Assembly (NCBI GenBank): GCA_006503535.1
Contig: QYRS01000006.1
Location: 434,001-498,000, forward strand
Direction: 5' to 3'
Length of the DNA: 64,000 nt
Source of the DNA: Arthrinium phaeospermum
Lineage: Eukaryota; Ascomycota; Sordariomycetes; Amphisphaeriales; Apiosporaceae
The translations under genes and the position numbers were made by a program. The notes under the pieces are model-generated. The model saw only the letters and a program-made list of their open reading frames with translations. It was not told the DNA's origin and ran no database searches. Shown here piece after piece: positions 21,374 through 32,284 of this stretch. Each line of letters begins with the position of its first letter. Positions within the stretch are counted from its first letter, which is position 1.

Positions 21374-24300
21374 CAGAAGATCAAATTCGGGTAAACCATG
21401 TGCCAGTATGTAATCACACTAGGTTACGCACGCCTACTTTAATGCATCTGCTGTCTAAAACCTAATAAAATTCATGTTCACCAGGTTATACTAAGTTCCC
21501 TAGTTCAATGCTAGCAAGGGGTGAGGGTCTGGTTGGCGGCATCCATCATGTCTTTTACCAACCCTACTATCGTCACGAAGGCCGGCAACTGCCTCGAGGT
21601 CCCGAGTGTCGCGTCGATTTACTGCCATAATTACATGGATGCTTGCCTGCCTCCCGTCTCAAAATGTCCGTTCCCAAGCATGTTGCACCCCCCGAACCTC
21701 AGACAGCGACCATCGAGGCATGTAGCCGTTTCTCATTGTCCGTTTGTTATTAGATACATGTTTTGACTTTATGATACATATGAGTTGGCTAACCAACTGG
21801 CTTTTCCAGTTCTTCGAAGTCGTGAAAGCTTCCCCTGGCCGCCCCGTCCCATAATACGAGCTATGTGAAGAGCCAATAGGTGATATAACACTAGCCTTAC
21901 GATACGTTCTAAATGATGTATAAAGGCTTTTCGTTCAACTAGTCTTTTCATGTGGAGATCATCTTCTATGCGGAGTATTTCTTCTTCCAGATGCGGCAAA
22001 CCTCGAGGTATGACGTACCCTCTGTATTGTCAGGGGTTAAGATGACGGCTGACGATGGCATACAACTTCCCAGGAGCTTTTGCTCATGTGAGACGCATTT
22101 AAATAGTAGACTACTCTGGAGTAGGGCATTTCAAGACCCCATAAGTGTAAAGATACGAATAGAGTGATTCACTATGCTGTAGTTCATGCCCAGCTCTTTT
22201 GTACGCCCCATTGAGACGTTGGTGGCCCTGGTTTAGCACAGGTACTCGTGCGCAGCATGTAGCAGCATAAAGGGATGTGAGGCTATATTATCTGGAGGAC
22301 CAGATGTGTGGTTGGAAATCCTGCAGGTTTTCATCTGACTGTGTGACACGGAGAGGGCGAGGATCTTACTAGCGCATGTACGTCCGCAGGAAGTAGGAGG
22401 AGAAGAAGTAGAACGGAAAGGAAAGCAGAAAAGCGAAAGAGAAGCTACGACCATGTCGTACGCCTTCATCGCGAGATATATATGTGTGCATGTCTATGTG
22501 GATAGCTCTGGCCCATTAGCCACTTCCAGTATCTGACATACGACGAACTCGTAAAACCCCATGCAATCGACTTGGCGATGGCATAGCTCCGTATCGTATC
22601 GGGCTGGGGTGCAGCGCCCATGGATACATATGCCGATGCTTCTATCGACCCTTGTCTCGGGGGTGGCCTTGGCGGCCGACAAAACATTGCTTGGTCTTGT
22701 TTGGAGCATCTATGCACGCCACGCGACAGAATGACTGACCAGAAGGAGAACGAGGCCCGGGATTTTCAGGCGGATTATATGCGTGATGGCCTTTCAAGGG
22801 GATAATCCTGAAAATTCGATTAGCAGAGCCCGAGGTAGTCTGTCAGTCAATTACTCATGTAGACATTGTCTGAGCTTTATCTGCCATCCGAATGTAGTGG
22901 TTCCGGGCGATGGCGCAAGCAGCTGAACAATTGTCCAGCAATTGACAATCGACATCCACCAGCATACGTAGGCCCTTGTCATATCTGCCCCCAAACAGGA
23001 GAAGAACATGGCCCTGGGCGAAATTGACTCGCGCATCAGAGCGGGAAGCAGGAATAATGTTTTAAGCATGAATACGTAAGTTACCACCAGCGGTAACGGG
23101 AAGGCAGCGGCTGGGCGATTGGTTCGTCTTGATTCTTTGGGGGCGCTCGCTGCTGGCCTGGTTCGCTTGTCGCTGGACCGGGATTTCACGCAGCTCGAAA
23201 AGGAGTGCAGTGCCGGTGCTAGACAGGGGCCGCGGGCCACTAGCACAGGCCTGTAACGCGACCCCTACCGACAGGTCTAAAAACGTATGTACACTAAGAA
23301 CCGGGCCCAAGATGAAACAGAGATGCAAAACCCCAACGCGTTTGCGCTTGTGCTGTTCTTACCTAATGCGCCGGCAATAGATGATGGGTGCGGGCGGGGC
23401 AGCAGGTAGGTGCAGTCTTTCCAGAGAGGGAGGGAGGGCACAGGCAAGAAGAAATGGTCGACGTTGCAGCAGGGACGGAAATGGGTGCGCACGCTGGCGC
23501 GGATCAATCAATGCGTTGTCCAATTTGGGAATGTTCGAGACCGAACTGGAGACTCCGAGCGCCATCGTTTTTCCAGTGCGACGGTAGCAGGAGTCGCCAG
23601 GTCTGTGGAGGTGGAGTTGCGCAGTCCAATTTTCCCAGTCCAGTTTTCCAGTTTTTTCCAGTTTTCGACCCGAGTCTGGCGGTGCAGCATGGGAAAACGT
23701 GGTGCGAGAACAGAAAAATTGGGAATTGAACGTTTTCTGGAGCATGCGCTGACAGCAGTGCAGTGGTGGTAGTTTCCGGGGATTTTAGTGGGTGGTAGAG
23801 CGATCATAGATCTCATCTGGCAGTTTTTGCCGCTGATTAATAGCGCTGGACAACGACACTTCGCAATCACCGCGACACCGCAATAAACACTTCCATCACG
23901 TTCAACTATCAGCGCGACCCTTTTCTGCATTTCGGCCTCGACCCTTGCTCCTCCGAGTCATGGCAATTACGCAAGCCTTCCCGGAATGATCCTCCACGGT
24001 TTCCTCGGGTTTGGTTCCTGTCGCTTTTTGTTCTTCTTTCCTTTAACCTTAGACTCGTTTAACATGCCCCCCAAAGCGACAGGGCAGGGGAGCAGCTTTA
24101 GCGGATGGACCGAAACATCAGAGCCCCCTGTCTCCGACAACTTGGCACATTCTCGACGTCCCGCTTCCAGCTTCTGCCCAGCGCTTTGCCAACATCGCCC
24201 GTCGACACGAAGAGGGCGCAAATGTCCCATCGTACCATCGCTGGGCAAGCAGCCAAGGGCCCTGGCAGCCATTACGAGCCCAGACCTGGGCGCGTGGTGG

Positions 24301-24752
24301 GGTGGGTGTGCTAGGTTAGTGTCCGCCTGCACCGCTGGGGGTTCTTGTCTGAAGTTTGCAGGAAAACATGCCCAAACGAGCCAGAGGGTCGTCGTGCCCG
24401 CCAGTCAACTCGAGCCGACCGCTGTAAACGACTCCACAAACGTCGACCCCGTCTCCACAATCGGCCCATCCCTGCGACGGATTCTGTTCCAGATGATCTT
24501 CACTACCGGCGCGCACCTCATTGGCCAGATGCTGCTTCTCCAAATCAGCAACCAGCTGGACGACCGGACGAGGCGTCAATCAACGCAAGTGATCCGCCCG
24601 GGATGGCAAGGACCAGGCATTGCAAAAAAGAGGCTTTGATATTGGCCCCCCTGGACGAACTGCTACCCTCTCCCACGATGCCTGGTCAAACGGCCCCGTC
24701 AGCACCTCGCATCGCGCAACCCGAGCGTCTTCGTCTCCCGAGTCGAGTCGTT
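21374..24752. other. Gene-poor region of about 3.4 kb
   Basis: Numerous short ORFs in all frames, none with a domain, consistent splice sites or protein-like composition. No tRNA, rRNA or intact transposon was recognised. A homopurine stretch (GGAGGAGAAGAAGTAGAACGG) lies near 22395-22440. At 23640-23670 there are repeated CCAGTTTTCCAGTTTT units, and CCAGTTTT recurs three times. Confidence 0.45.
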
Positions 24753-24960
24753 TATAATGCCCTCGATTCCTGCCGTTCTACTCTTCTTCGGGCCTTTTGC
24801 TCAGTTTTCGCTCATCCATTCTACATTTGTTTCTCTCCGCCAGCGGGTCTGATCTTCTCTACCTTTCGTCGTCAATCTTTATACTACTCCCGTTTATTGT
24901 ATCCATAATTCTTTTCATTCCCTAGCCGTGCAGGTCGCAGTTTCCCGAGTCTTTTCTATA
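24753..24960 (+). promoter_or_regulatory. TATA-like element and pyrimidine-rich tract before the Egh16-like gene
   Basis: TATAAT at 24753-24758 is followed by a long CT-rich stretch to about 24960, ending just before the ATG at 24974. CT-rich leaders of this kind are typical of strongly expressed filamentous-fungal genes. Expression itself is not shown here. Confidence 0.5.
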
Positions 24961-24973
24961 CTCAACCGTCACG

Positions 24974-26224
24974 ATGCCTTCGATCCGTCAAACTCTCCTC
25001 GCCGCGGCCCTGGCTGCTGTTGTCCATGGCCAAGGTGTCATCGTCAAGGCCCAGGGACCCAAGGGCCCGGCCAGTCTTGGTCTGCTAGGTATATCTCCCA
25101 CACGTGCAGTGTATTGTACGCCCTGCTGTCAGACCGGTATCTAACTATGGCAATCTAGTCGACCCCACCAAGCCCGATGCCAACGTCATCAGGCAGAAGG
25201 AGATTGTGGACAACGTGGTGAACGAGTGCGGTAGAACCCTTCTCGCCGGCAACATGGATATCGGCGAGAACACCGAGATCGCGCTGAAGGCCAAGGCCGT
25301 CACCCAGGTCACCAAGGGCGCCAACGTAGACGTCACGATCCGTGCCATCAACGCCGATGGCAAGGGCCCCTACATCTGCGATATGGACATGCAGAGCAAC
25401 GCCGCCGGTGCTGTCGGCCAGGTCAACCTGACTGTCGCCGAAACTACCGCCTCTAACGGCGATATCAGCCTCAAGGTCAAGATGCCCGCCAACATGGCGT
25501 GCATCGGAGGTAAGTCTACTACATTTTCCACTTATGGCAATACCTCGAGCTGGCTGACACGCACCCCACAGCCTCCACTGGTGACGTCTGCACCGTTCGC
25601 TGCCGCAACTCTGCCGCCAACGGCCCCTTCGGCGGCTGCTTCGCCGTCCAGCAGACCGACACGACCGCCAACAAGAACACCCCCCAGAACATCAAGACTA
25701 AACAGACCCTCAAGGCCGTCCAGGCCCAGATCGCCCAGAACGTCAAGGACTTCCCCGCCTACGTCGCCGCCAACCAGAAGGCCCCCACCGCTGATGACCA
25801 AGGTGTCTTCGCCGTCAACGAGGTCCTCGGCATCGACAGCAAGGCTTCCGCCACTGCCGGTGCTGCCGGTGCCCAGCCTACGGGCGGTGCTGCTGCCGGT
25901 GGTGCCAAGGCTGGTAACGGTAACAAGGGCAACAAGGGTAACAACGGTGCTAACCGCGGTGGCAACGCTGCTGGTGGTAACGGTGCCAACCGTGGTGGCA
26001 ATGCTGCTGGTGGCAACGGTGCTAACCGTGGTGGCAATGCTGCTGGTGGTAACGCTGCTGGTGGTAACGGCGCCAACCGTGGAGGCAATGCCGCTGCCGG
26101 TAACGGTGCCAACCGGGGCGGCAACGCTGCTGCTGGCAATGGTGCTAACCGGGGCGGCAACGGCAACGGCAACAACAACAACCGCCAGAAGATGCGACGC
26201 AACCGCATCGCCTTCATGGCCTAA
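24974..26224 (+). CDS. Secreted Egh16/MAS-like protein with Gly/Asn-rich repeat tail, 372 aa
   Basis: Three exons (24974-25088, 25159-25509, 25572-26224) give 372 codons. The introns are 70 and 62 bp, both phase 1. A signal peptide (MPSIRQTLLAAALAAVVHG) precedes a domain typical of Egh16-like/MAS proteins: GVIVKAQGPKGPASLGL, VVNECGRTLLAGNMDIGE, PYICDMDMQSNA, MACIGASTGDVCTVRCRNSA, and GPFGGCFAVQQTD. Paired cysteines in the core suggest disulfides. From about residue 270 the tail is built of (N-G-A-N-R-G-G-N-A-A) units, ending in basic residues. Relatives (GAS1/MAS3 in Magnaporthe, gEgh16 in Blumeria) are appressorial or secreted proteins linked to virulence in some species. A role in virulence here is not implied by sequence alone. 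Confidence 0.8.
25925..26170 (+). repeat. Coding tandem repeat, about 30 bp (NGANRGGNAA)
   Basis: At least six imperfect units encoding Asn-Gly-Ala-Asn-Arg-Gly-Gly-Asn-Ala-Ala/Gly make up the C-terminal region of the Egh16-like protein. Codon choices vary between units, so the repeat is not brand new. Reading frame is preserved throughout. Confidence 0.85.
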
Positions 26225-26436
26225 GCGTTCCATTGGAAACATCGTGGAGATGGCTTGCCCATCAAGTGTGGTCTGATCTTTAGATTACTCTACGCTTAGC
26301 CGTATCTTCTGCTCTGGAGTATCAAGGCTTAGAACAATAGAATAGTGTTCATCTATCAGTTTCTGCTTTTTTTAATGCAACTAAATTAAGCTGCCTCTAT
26401 CATAAAAGGCATAGTAACTATGTTCGTACGAAGACC

Positions 26437-28447
26437 CTATTCGCGATGAGGGTAACAAGCAAGTGCTCTGATGGCTTTCAACTCGGCAATCTCCCATTGC
26501 TTCTGTTTTTCGCCGCCAACACAGACTAAACCTAAGGCTCGTCCAGCCTCGTAAGGCGTAAACCCGGCTCGAACAGGCATAGAAACCAGCTTCATACCCT
26601 CGCGAAAAGCCTTGTTCGGCAGGTGTTGAACCGTATAGTTGCTGGTCGTAAAAAGGCACTCTTCCTTTGCATCAACTTGGGTATCCTGTCCACCAGCACT
26701 GGACCAATCATCGGCGGTGCCAACTAGATTAGCCCAATGACGTCGAGGGCACTTCTTGCACTCAGCCCCCCAGCCAATAATCTCCCGTACGGCCCGTCGA
26801 AATGTATAATGGGTCTCAAGACGAGGGCGTACACCTGGCAATATACCCATCATACCGCGAGTAGACCTGCCACTGCTGAAACCCGCAGTGACGTTCCAAT
26901 AATGGTGGTCTCCTACTGGCTGACGGCGGATGACAAAGCCAGAGACGCGGGGTATGTACCAGAAGCCGCCGCCGGGGTAGAGTCGTGTCTCCGTAGTTTT
27001 CAATCTAGTGCTGTAGCTAGGGGTTAGTAGATTATTTCAAGATTATTTCATCCGAAACATACCTGTCATGGAAGACGTTGGGGTAGGCGAATAAGTGTGG
27101 CAGACGACTTTGCCAGTGCGCAAACTCGCGGAGGCGCGATCGGCGTATAGACGTAGCCTTATGAGTCTCCCAGGCTCGGTATCGTAGCAGGGGACATTTC
27201 TTCTTCCAGCTGTTGACACTCTTAAGACCGCATCGATACAAGGAGTAAAGAAGATCCTTCTCGTCGTTCGTCAAGAATAAGGCTGTCATGTTGTCGGTCG
27301 CCATAATAGCATCTTCAGCCGCTGTAACTGTATCTTCGACAGCCATGATAGCATATTCACCCTCTTCAGCCTTCTTTTTCGCCTTTGCAGCTTTCTTTTG
27401 GGCATTTTCAGCCTCCTTGGCTCGAAGGGTGTTATATTCATCAATCGAGTCGAAGATGACCTCCTTATAAAAAGCAGGACGATGCTTGGCATGTCGTAGA
27501 CGCTGGGCCAGCTGGTGGGCGGTGGTAATCCAGTGTTCTCTCCAGTTCTTATACATATTGAACTTGGTAGTCTGTATAATAGCGTGTTAGCGGATGAAGT
27601 ACTCCTAGGATAATCTGCACATACCTCGCGTAGTCGACGCTGAAGCTCCTTCTGGTGCTTCTTCATTGCCTCTTCGTCCGTTTGATTAGCGTCTTCGTCG
27701 ACATCAGGGGAGTACATCTCGCGAATCTTAAGGATCTTCATAACTATGTCCTTAAGTGTACTGTCGACGAGGTTCTTCTTCTCACGTGGCGTCATGGAGG
27801 CGGGGAGTTTAGACAGAGATTTGCCTCCGTAATAAACTAGAAGGTGCTATAAGCTGTTAGCATAATATTAAATGATCATACAATAATCGCTTACCTCTTC
27901 AACCTGATGCTCTAGGTACGTGACGAATTCTCGCTCTGGGCTGATCGGTAAGTCGGGTATGATTCGTCTAAGGAAATCCTCAAGGACTTCGATTCTCTCA
28001 TTCTCGTCGCGTTCGTCGAGCTGGGCATAATACTCTCCAAGCTCCCCCTCTACATCCTCCCATGTCTCATCGCCGTCCCAGTCCATGCGATCCTTGGTAG
28101 CACGGAGCTTCGCCCACTTGGCTTCGACCTGCCCCGGGAGCTTCTCCCGCTTTCCGCTAAGTTGTTTGTTAGTGTGAGAAAATCATGAAATGACTGTACA
28201 CGTACTACGATTCGTAGGTATCCTCTTTGATCCTTTCAAACTCCTCGATCCGAATCTCTGCGGGGACATCGGGGTTCTTTTTAAGCCATGCGTCCTGCCT
28301 GCGCTTGATCGTCTGTTTGAGATTGGCACGAGCGCGTTCGATCTCTTTGGTCCAAGGTGGAAGGCTCGCTTGGCGGTTGCGGGCCTTGATGGTGTTCTCG
28401 TTAAGGGAAAGCTCCGACTCGGGCTTTCGCTTTTTTGAGGGCGCCAT
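26437..28447 (-). CDS. Unknown protein, divergent partner of the histone-like gene, 602 aa
   Basis: Five minus-strand exons (28206-28447, 27895-28156, 27625-27846, 27063-27571, 26437-27010) join in frame to 602 codons. Introns are 48-53 bp, with clear donors (GTACGT, GTAAGC, GTATGT, GTATGT) and branch sites such as TACTAAC and GCTAAC. The protein starts with a basic patch (MAPSKKRKPE). It continues with an acidic helical part (WDGDETWEDVEGELGEYY), a long lysine/alanine/glutamate coiled-coil-like stretch (EAENAQKKAAKAKKKAEEGE), and a C-terminal region containing GGGFWYIPRVSGF, CKKCPRRHW and a final ALGLVCVGGEK. No known domain. Its start faces the histone H3-like gene across 401 bp. The highly charged profile would suit a chromatin-associated partner or chaperone, but this is only inference. 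Confidence 0.65.
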
Positions 28448-28848
28448 TATGAAAGAATGCGAACAAGAGAGTATCGAACGATTATTTCATAATAATCTCC
28501 TCCTTGATGAGAGTGGAGCGTAGGTTGTGCTCGCAGTAGTATGTGGCGTTAAAGAGGTTTGATTGTGCGGCGAGATATTATTGTTGAGATGCAAAGGATC
28601 TGTATTCAATTGAGTAATGATGTTTTTGTTTTTGGAAAGTACGATAGAAATCTTATTTTGGAACGTATTCTAACGTGATATCAATTTTCTCTGTTTCAAG
28701 CTTCGATCGCGCTGTAAACATCAATTTCAGCTACAACATTCAATTTCAGCTACAACATTCAATTTCTGGCCAAACAACGCAAGGTTTGCTTCCTTTCATA
28801 TGAAATAAACATGAGATAATCACTGATGTCATTTTAGACCTCTTCAAC
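28448..28848. promoter_or_regulatory. Bidirectional promoter of the histone-like pair
   Basis: 401 bp separate the two start codons. The region is AT-rich and holds the motif GATTATTTCA at 28480-28489 and TGAAATAAAC/TGAGATAATC at 28801-28821, again 11 bp apart. A tandem CAATTTCAGCTACAACATT unit occurs near 28721-28765. Divergent promoters with shared short motifs are usual for histone gene pairs, which fits the plus-strand gene. Confidence 0.55.
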
Positions 28849-29986
28849 ATGCCGCCTAGAACACGCCAGACACCTCGGCGTCGCGAAGCGGCACAGCGTC
28901 CAGCCTCCCCAGAGGAATCCGAGCTTCCCAGTGATAACGACGACAGCTCTACACACCAGGTACACATTGCTTATTCCAATGATATTTCAGCTACTAACTC
29001 TTCTCTTAACAAAGGATCAGTCTTCTGACAGCTCCGAGCCGCATCCCCCATTCGGCGGAAAAACAATTCCTGGCTACGCAGGCAAGACACTTCCTGGTCT
29101 CGGTCGAAAGACGGTTGTTCCTTCCGCTGCACCCGACGAAGACCAGGACGTTGATGATAACGATCATCATTCTCCTCAGCCAGTCCCTGCCACTCGTACC
29201 AACATGCCGCCCGGACCTAAGAACAAGAAGGGTGTGGCCTCTAAGAAGCCAAAGCAGGTAGCTACCAAGCAGCCTCGAACTCGGGTAGACCCTCCCAAGC
29301 CGATGAAAATTCGCCGCTATAAGCCAGGAAGTATGTCTGATTGTTTTATTATGATTTTATTGCAATTAGATTTGCTAACACTACGCACAGCCGTGGCATT
29401 CAGAGAGATCAGAAGCCAGCAGAAATTCTCTCATCTCAGCAAATGCATACCCTTCCTGCCGTTCGCTCGAACTCTCCGGGAGATATCTGGTGATATATGC
29501 AACGGAGATCATAAGCTCAAGACCCCTACCGGCGCACCGTACTCTATGTTGTTGGGTCATGAGAAGAGATGGCAGAGATCTGCAATTGAGGCTGTACGTG
29601 AAGCTGCAGAAGCCATGCTTTGCGATTATTTCGGTGGTAAGCTTTATATTACATGAAATAACAATCAGTTCATCCATTAATACTCGTTAGCTACGAATCT
29701 TCTCGCTTTACACGCTAAGCGCATTACTATCCAAGCTAAGGATATGCAGCTTGTTCGACAGCTATTTTCATCGTACCCTACTCTCTCCCATTCATGGATC
29801 CACAATCGACCTTCCGCCGGACGCCGAGAGATGTTAAACAATGCTGGCCTACATTTCCGTCCCCAGCGTCCTATCAAGGAAGCTTTGGAAAAACAAGATC
29901 GGGAGAAAGCTGAAGGTTCTGAACGCACTCATGTCAGTCTGTACGCCGGCTTTGACGGTCGTCCGACGAAGAGACGGCGCAAGTAA
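28849..29986 (+). CDS. Highly divergent histone H3-like protein with extensions, 322 aa
   Basis: Four exons (28849-28959, 29015-29330, 29391-29636, 29691-29986) join in frame to 322 codons. Introns are 54-60 bp. The H3 relationship is plain: K117-Q-V-A-T-K122 matches the H3 K18-K23 tail; K140-P-G-T-V-A-F-R-E-I-R150 matches the H3 alphaN start; K154 aligns with H3 K56. Then FARTLREIS (alpha1), RWQRSAIEAVREAAEAML from R202 (alpha2) and TNLLALHAKRITIQAKDMQL from T226 (alpha3) follow. From R202 to T226 the spacing equals canonical H3. Differences: an N-tail of about 140 residues, two extra residues before alpha1, 19 extra residues in loop L1, and about 68 residues after alpha3 ending in TKRRRK. 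L1 lengthening recalls CENP-A, which has only two extra residues. Function may be a specialised nucleosome; not canonical H3. Confidence 0.8.
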
Positions 29987-30419
29987 ACGATTGGTATGGT
30001 CTCAAAGGCTTCTGGCTTTATATCATGGGCTACGTTTACGTTTATAGTCCTTAAGCCGTAAACTAATGGTAACATATATTAAGAACCAACCAACAATAAA
30101 CACGCAATGCACACCTCGTTGATGGTATCTAGGTTGATGTCTTGTAGTCCGATGTACTTTCACTTTCTTCAGATCTCGATAAAAATGGTTCTGCATCGCT
30201 GTTCCAGAGACCTCTTCTGAAACCTGTAGCACCACCACTTACCCTTAGCCGCACATCGCATCTTCATCCCTATTGCTTCCATATCCGTTAGAATGAGATG
30301 GGCAGCTACAAGAGACCCGGAACACTTCTCTGTGGCCCCGAATGGATCCGGGTCCCCCACCGTGGATTGGCCCAAGCTGCAGCACGGTAGCCAATAATTT
30401 GGAAGAGGCGGTGGGATTT
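29987..30419. other. Intergenic region
   Basis: About 430 bp after the histone-like gene. No gene seen; it ends at the pseudogene that starts at 30420. Confidence 0.35.
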
Positions 30420-30829
30420 ATGAGCAGAGGTATGACGACCGTGGATGACGCGGAAATGCTGTAGCTACCTGATTACCTCGTCCGAGATACCTGGTCCTCC
30501 TTCAAGGTCCCGGTCAACGTCTTGCTGGGCGACGAATATCGGGGCGACGCCATTATGTACGGAGTGGGTACCCCGGCCCTGAACTTGTTCAACCCCGAAG
30601 ACCGCGAGGACCGCGGACTAACCTGGCGTATACAGCACTGGCTTACTAATAACTACATGGTCTACCGCGACGGCTTCGACATGGGCGCCGTCAGCAAGAT
30701 CCACCGGGGCGGCGACCACACCTGGCACCGCGACACCATCTTGGCTGACTTTGCGAAACAGTCGCGGTGGGTGGAGGGAAAGCGCGAACAAAATATGAGT
30801 TTAGCTCTCGCTTTCGGAGAAAGCTTCTA
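30420..30829 (+). pseudogene. Truncated member 2 of the local unknown family
   Basis: The frame from ATG 30420 meets an in-frame TAG at 30462. It then runs on through sequence clearly homologous to the neighbour at 30985: FKVPVNVLLGDEYRGDAIMYG, a TPALNL segment, IQHWLTNNYM, FDMGAVSKIH and THWHRDTI-like residues. Homology stops abruptly after HRDTI; the expected EIQALIILLDRQT part and the rest of the domain are missing. The N-terminal module and linker are also absent. It is therefore a decayed fragment of a tandem copy lying just upstream of an intact member. Confidence 0.75.
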
Positions 30830-30984
30830 GCCTAAGCACTCAAGTTTCGTAAATATTTAAATGAAAGACTCCTCCGAAGATAAGATACAAGCTTAATTAT
30901 TGACATTGCTGTCTGTCATTTGAAGCGTCCTAAGTATCCCTTCATTCTCTCATTTCCTTAGTTTCGACTTTTCAATTCATTATA

Positions 30985-32004
30985 ATGGCTCTTCTATCCG
31001 AGGATCATTGGGAAGATCTCTTTAACTGGATTGAGAGCCACCAACAATGGAAACGCTTCCGCATCATTAAATCTCAGCCTTTGCGTCCAAACCAGAAGCT
31101 TCAGGTCTGGCTGCACCAGCTCTCACCAACGCCCAAGGCTGCAAAGCCAGCGGCCACCAAGAACAACACCAAGGCCTCAAAGCCACCCGTCAATGATGGT
31201 ACTATAAAGAAGGATGCACCCGCTCGGAATGAAGTCGTTGAACGCCAATTCCGCCGGTTGAACCGCATAGAGCTGGCCAAACTGGCAGAATTCCAGAATT
31301 CCTCCCTATGGCCCTGGCCGGAGCTGGATAGGCGAAATCCCTGGCCACATGACTCCCAAACAATTGTGGACCGTTTGGGGGACGTGGTCGGCCACCTCAG
31401 CGGCAAGGCGCCTGTAAGTGACGACGAACTGCGCGCGGGCCGCATCAGGGAAACCTGGTTCACCATCAAAATCCCGGTCCGGGTCTTGCTCGACGACGAG
31501 TACCGAAGCGACGCCATCATGCGCGGCACGGGGTCCCCGGCCGAGAACCGCCTCGACCCCGACCCGGAAAAAGTAGACTTTTACGGCGACAGGATATTGC
31601 AGCCGCAGCACTGGCGGGCCCGGAGCTACATGTGCCACCGCGGCCGCTTCGACATGGGCGCCGTGATCCGGATCCACGCGGCCCCGGACGGCGACGCCAC
31701 CTGGCATCGCGACACCATCGAGGTCGCTGAGCTGCATGCCCTCATCATCATGCTCGAGCGGCAGATGTTTCTCGACCCCGAGAAGCGCAAGCTCCGGGCC
31801 TGGCTCATATCGGTCAACTCCGAGCGCTTCCGCGTCCTCGAGGCCTATCTGGACCAGGACGTCGACGTGCACGCGTTCCACTTTTCTATACGCGGGGAGC
31901 GCGCGTGGCCCGTAGGAGAGCCGTATCCGAAGAAGAACATTTACGGGACCGATGAGGTGTGGAGGTGGCTTCTTTCGTGGGTTTTGCCGCAGCCACTGAA
32001 TTAA
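30985..32004 (+). CDS. Unknown-function protein, local family member 3, 339 aa
   Basis: Single exon from ATG 30985. N-terminal module MALLSEDHWEDLFNWIE, then a lysine/alanine/proline linker (about 50-85), then the conserved domain: RQFRRLNRIELAKLAEFQNS, SLWPWPELDR, VGHLSGKAPVSDDE, LDDEYRSDAIMRG, QHWRARSYM, FDMGAVIRIH, ELHALIIMLERQ, LRAWLISV, FRVLEAYLDQDV, FHFSI and a final WRWLLSWVLPQP. Invariant features across the family are the DEYRGDAIM-like box, HW, MGAVI and LDQ. It is the only intact plus-strand copy. It sits between the fragment copy and a small Cys-rich gene. No enzyme motif or membrane segment was recognised. Confidence 0.75.
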   Translation: MALLSEDHWEDLFNWIESHQQWKRFRIIKSQPLRPNQKLQVWLHQLSPTPKAAKPAATKNNTKASKPPVNDGTIKKDAPARNEVVERQFRRLNRIELAKLAEFQNSSLWPWPELDRRNPWPHDSQTIVDRLGDVVGHLSGKAPVSDDELRAGRIRETWFTIKIPVRVLLDDEYRSDAIMRGTGSPAENRLDPDPEKVDFYGDRILQPQHWRARSYMCHRGRFDMGAVIRIHAAPDGDATWHRDTIEVAELHALIIMLERQMFLDPEKRKLRAWLISVNSERFRVLEAYLDQDVDVHAFHFSIRGERAWPVGEPYPKKNIYGTDEVWRWLLSWVLPQPLN

Positions 32005-32284
32005 GGGGAGGCCACAGAGTATATAATGGTCGCATCATGTTGTAAACATCAGATTATTGATAATTAAGTGCCTACGGTTAGTGAAATATCATGACATGGA
32101 GATGAAGACATACAGAACTCCAGGAACTCTCGTTGTGTATTATGCATTCAATTTTAATCCTAACATACACCCCTATTAGTATCACCAACATCTCATCAAC
32201 TTACCTTTAAGCCCCCTGACTTACGAGCGCCTCAAGCGGCTCGGAGAGTTACTCAGGACCGTGCAACTTCTTCGCCCAGTGGCT
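32005..32284. other. Convergent intergenic region
   Basis: 280 bp between convergent genes. The minus-strand Cys-rich gene may extend here: its frame meets GTAAGT right before its stop, so a further 3' exon is possible. Confidence 0.3.

Noticed and set aside
23359..24908. ORFs of up to 217 codons on both strands in the 23-25 kb gap
   Set aside because: Composition and frame overlap suggest chance ORFs in promoter DNA; no domain is seen.
25532..26242. 236-codon minus-strand Val/Thr/Ser-rich ORF
   Set aside because: Antisense shadow of the repeat-coding exon of the Egh16-like gene.
26437..30000. Idea that the histone-like pair is a complete transposon
   Set aside because: No terminal inverted repeats, target-site duplication or transposase/recombinase motif could be seen around it.
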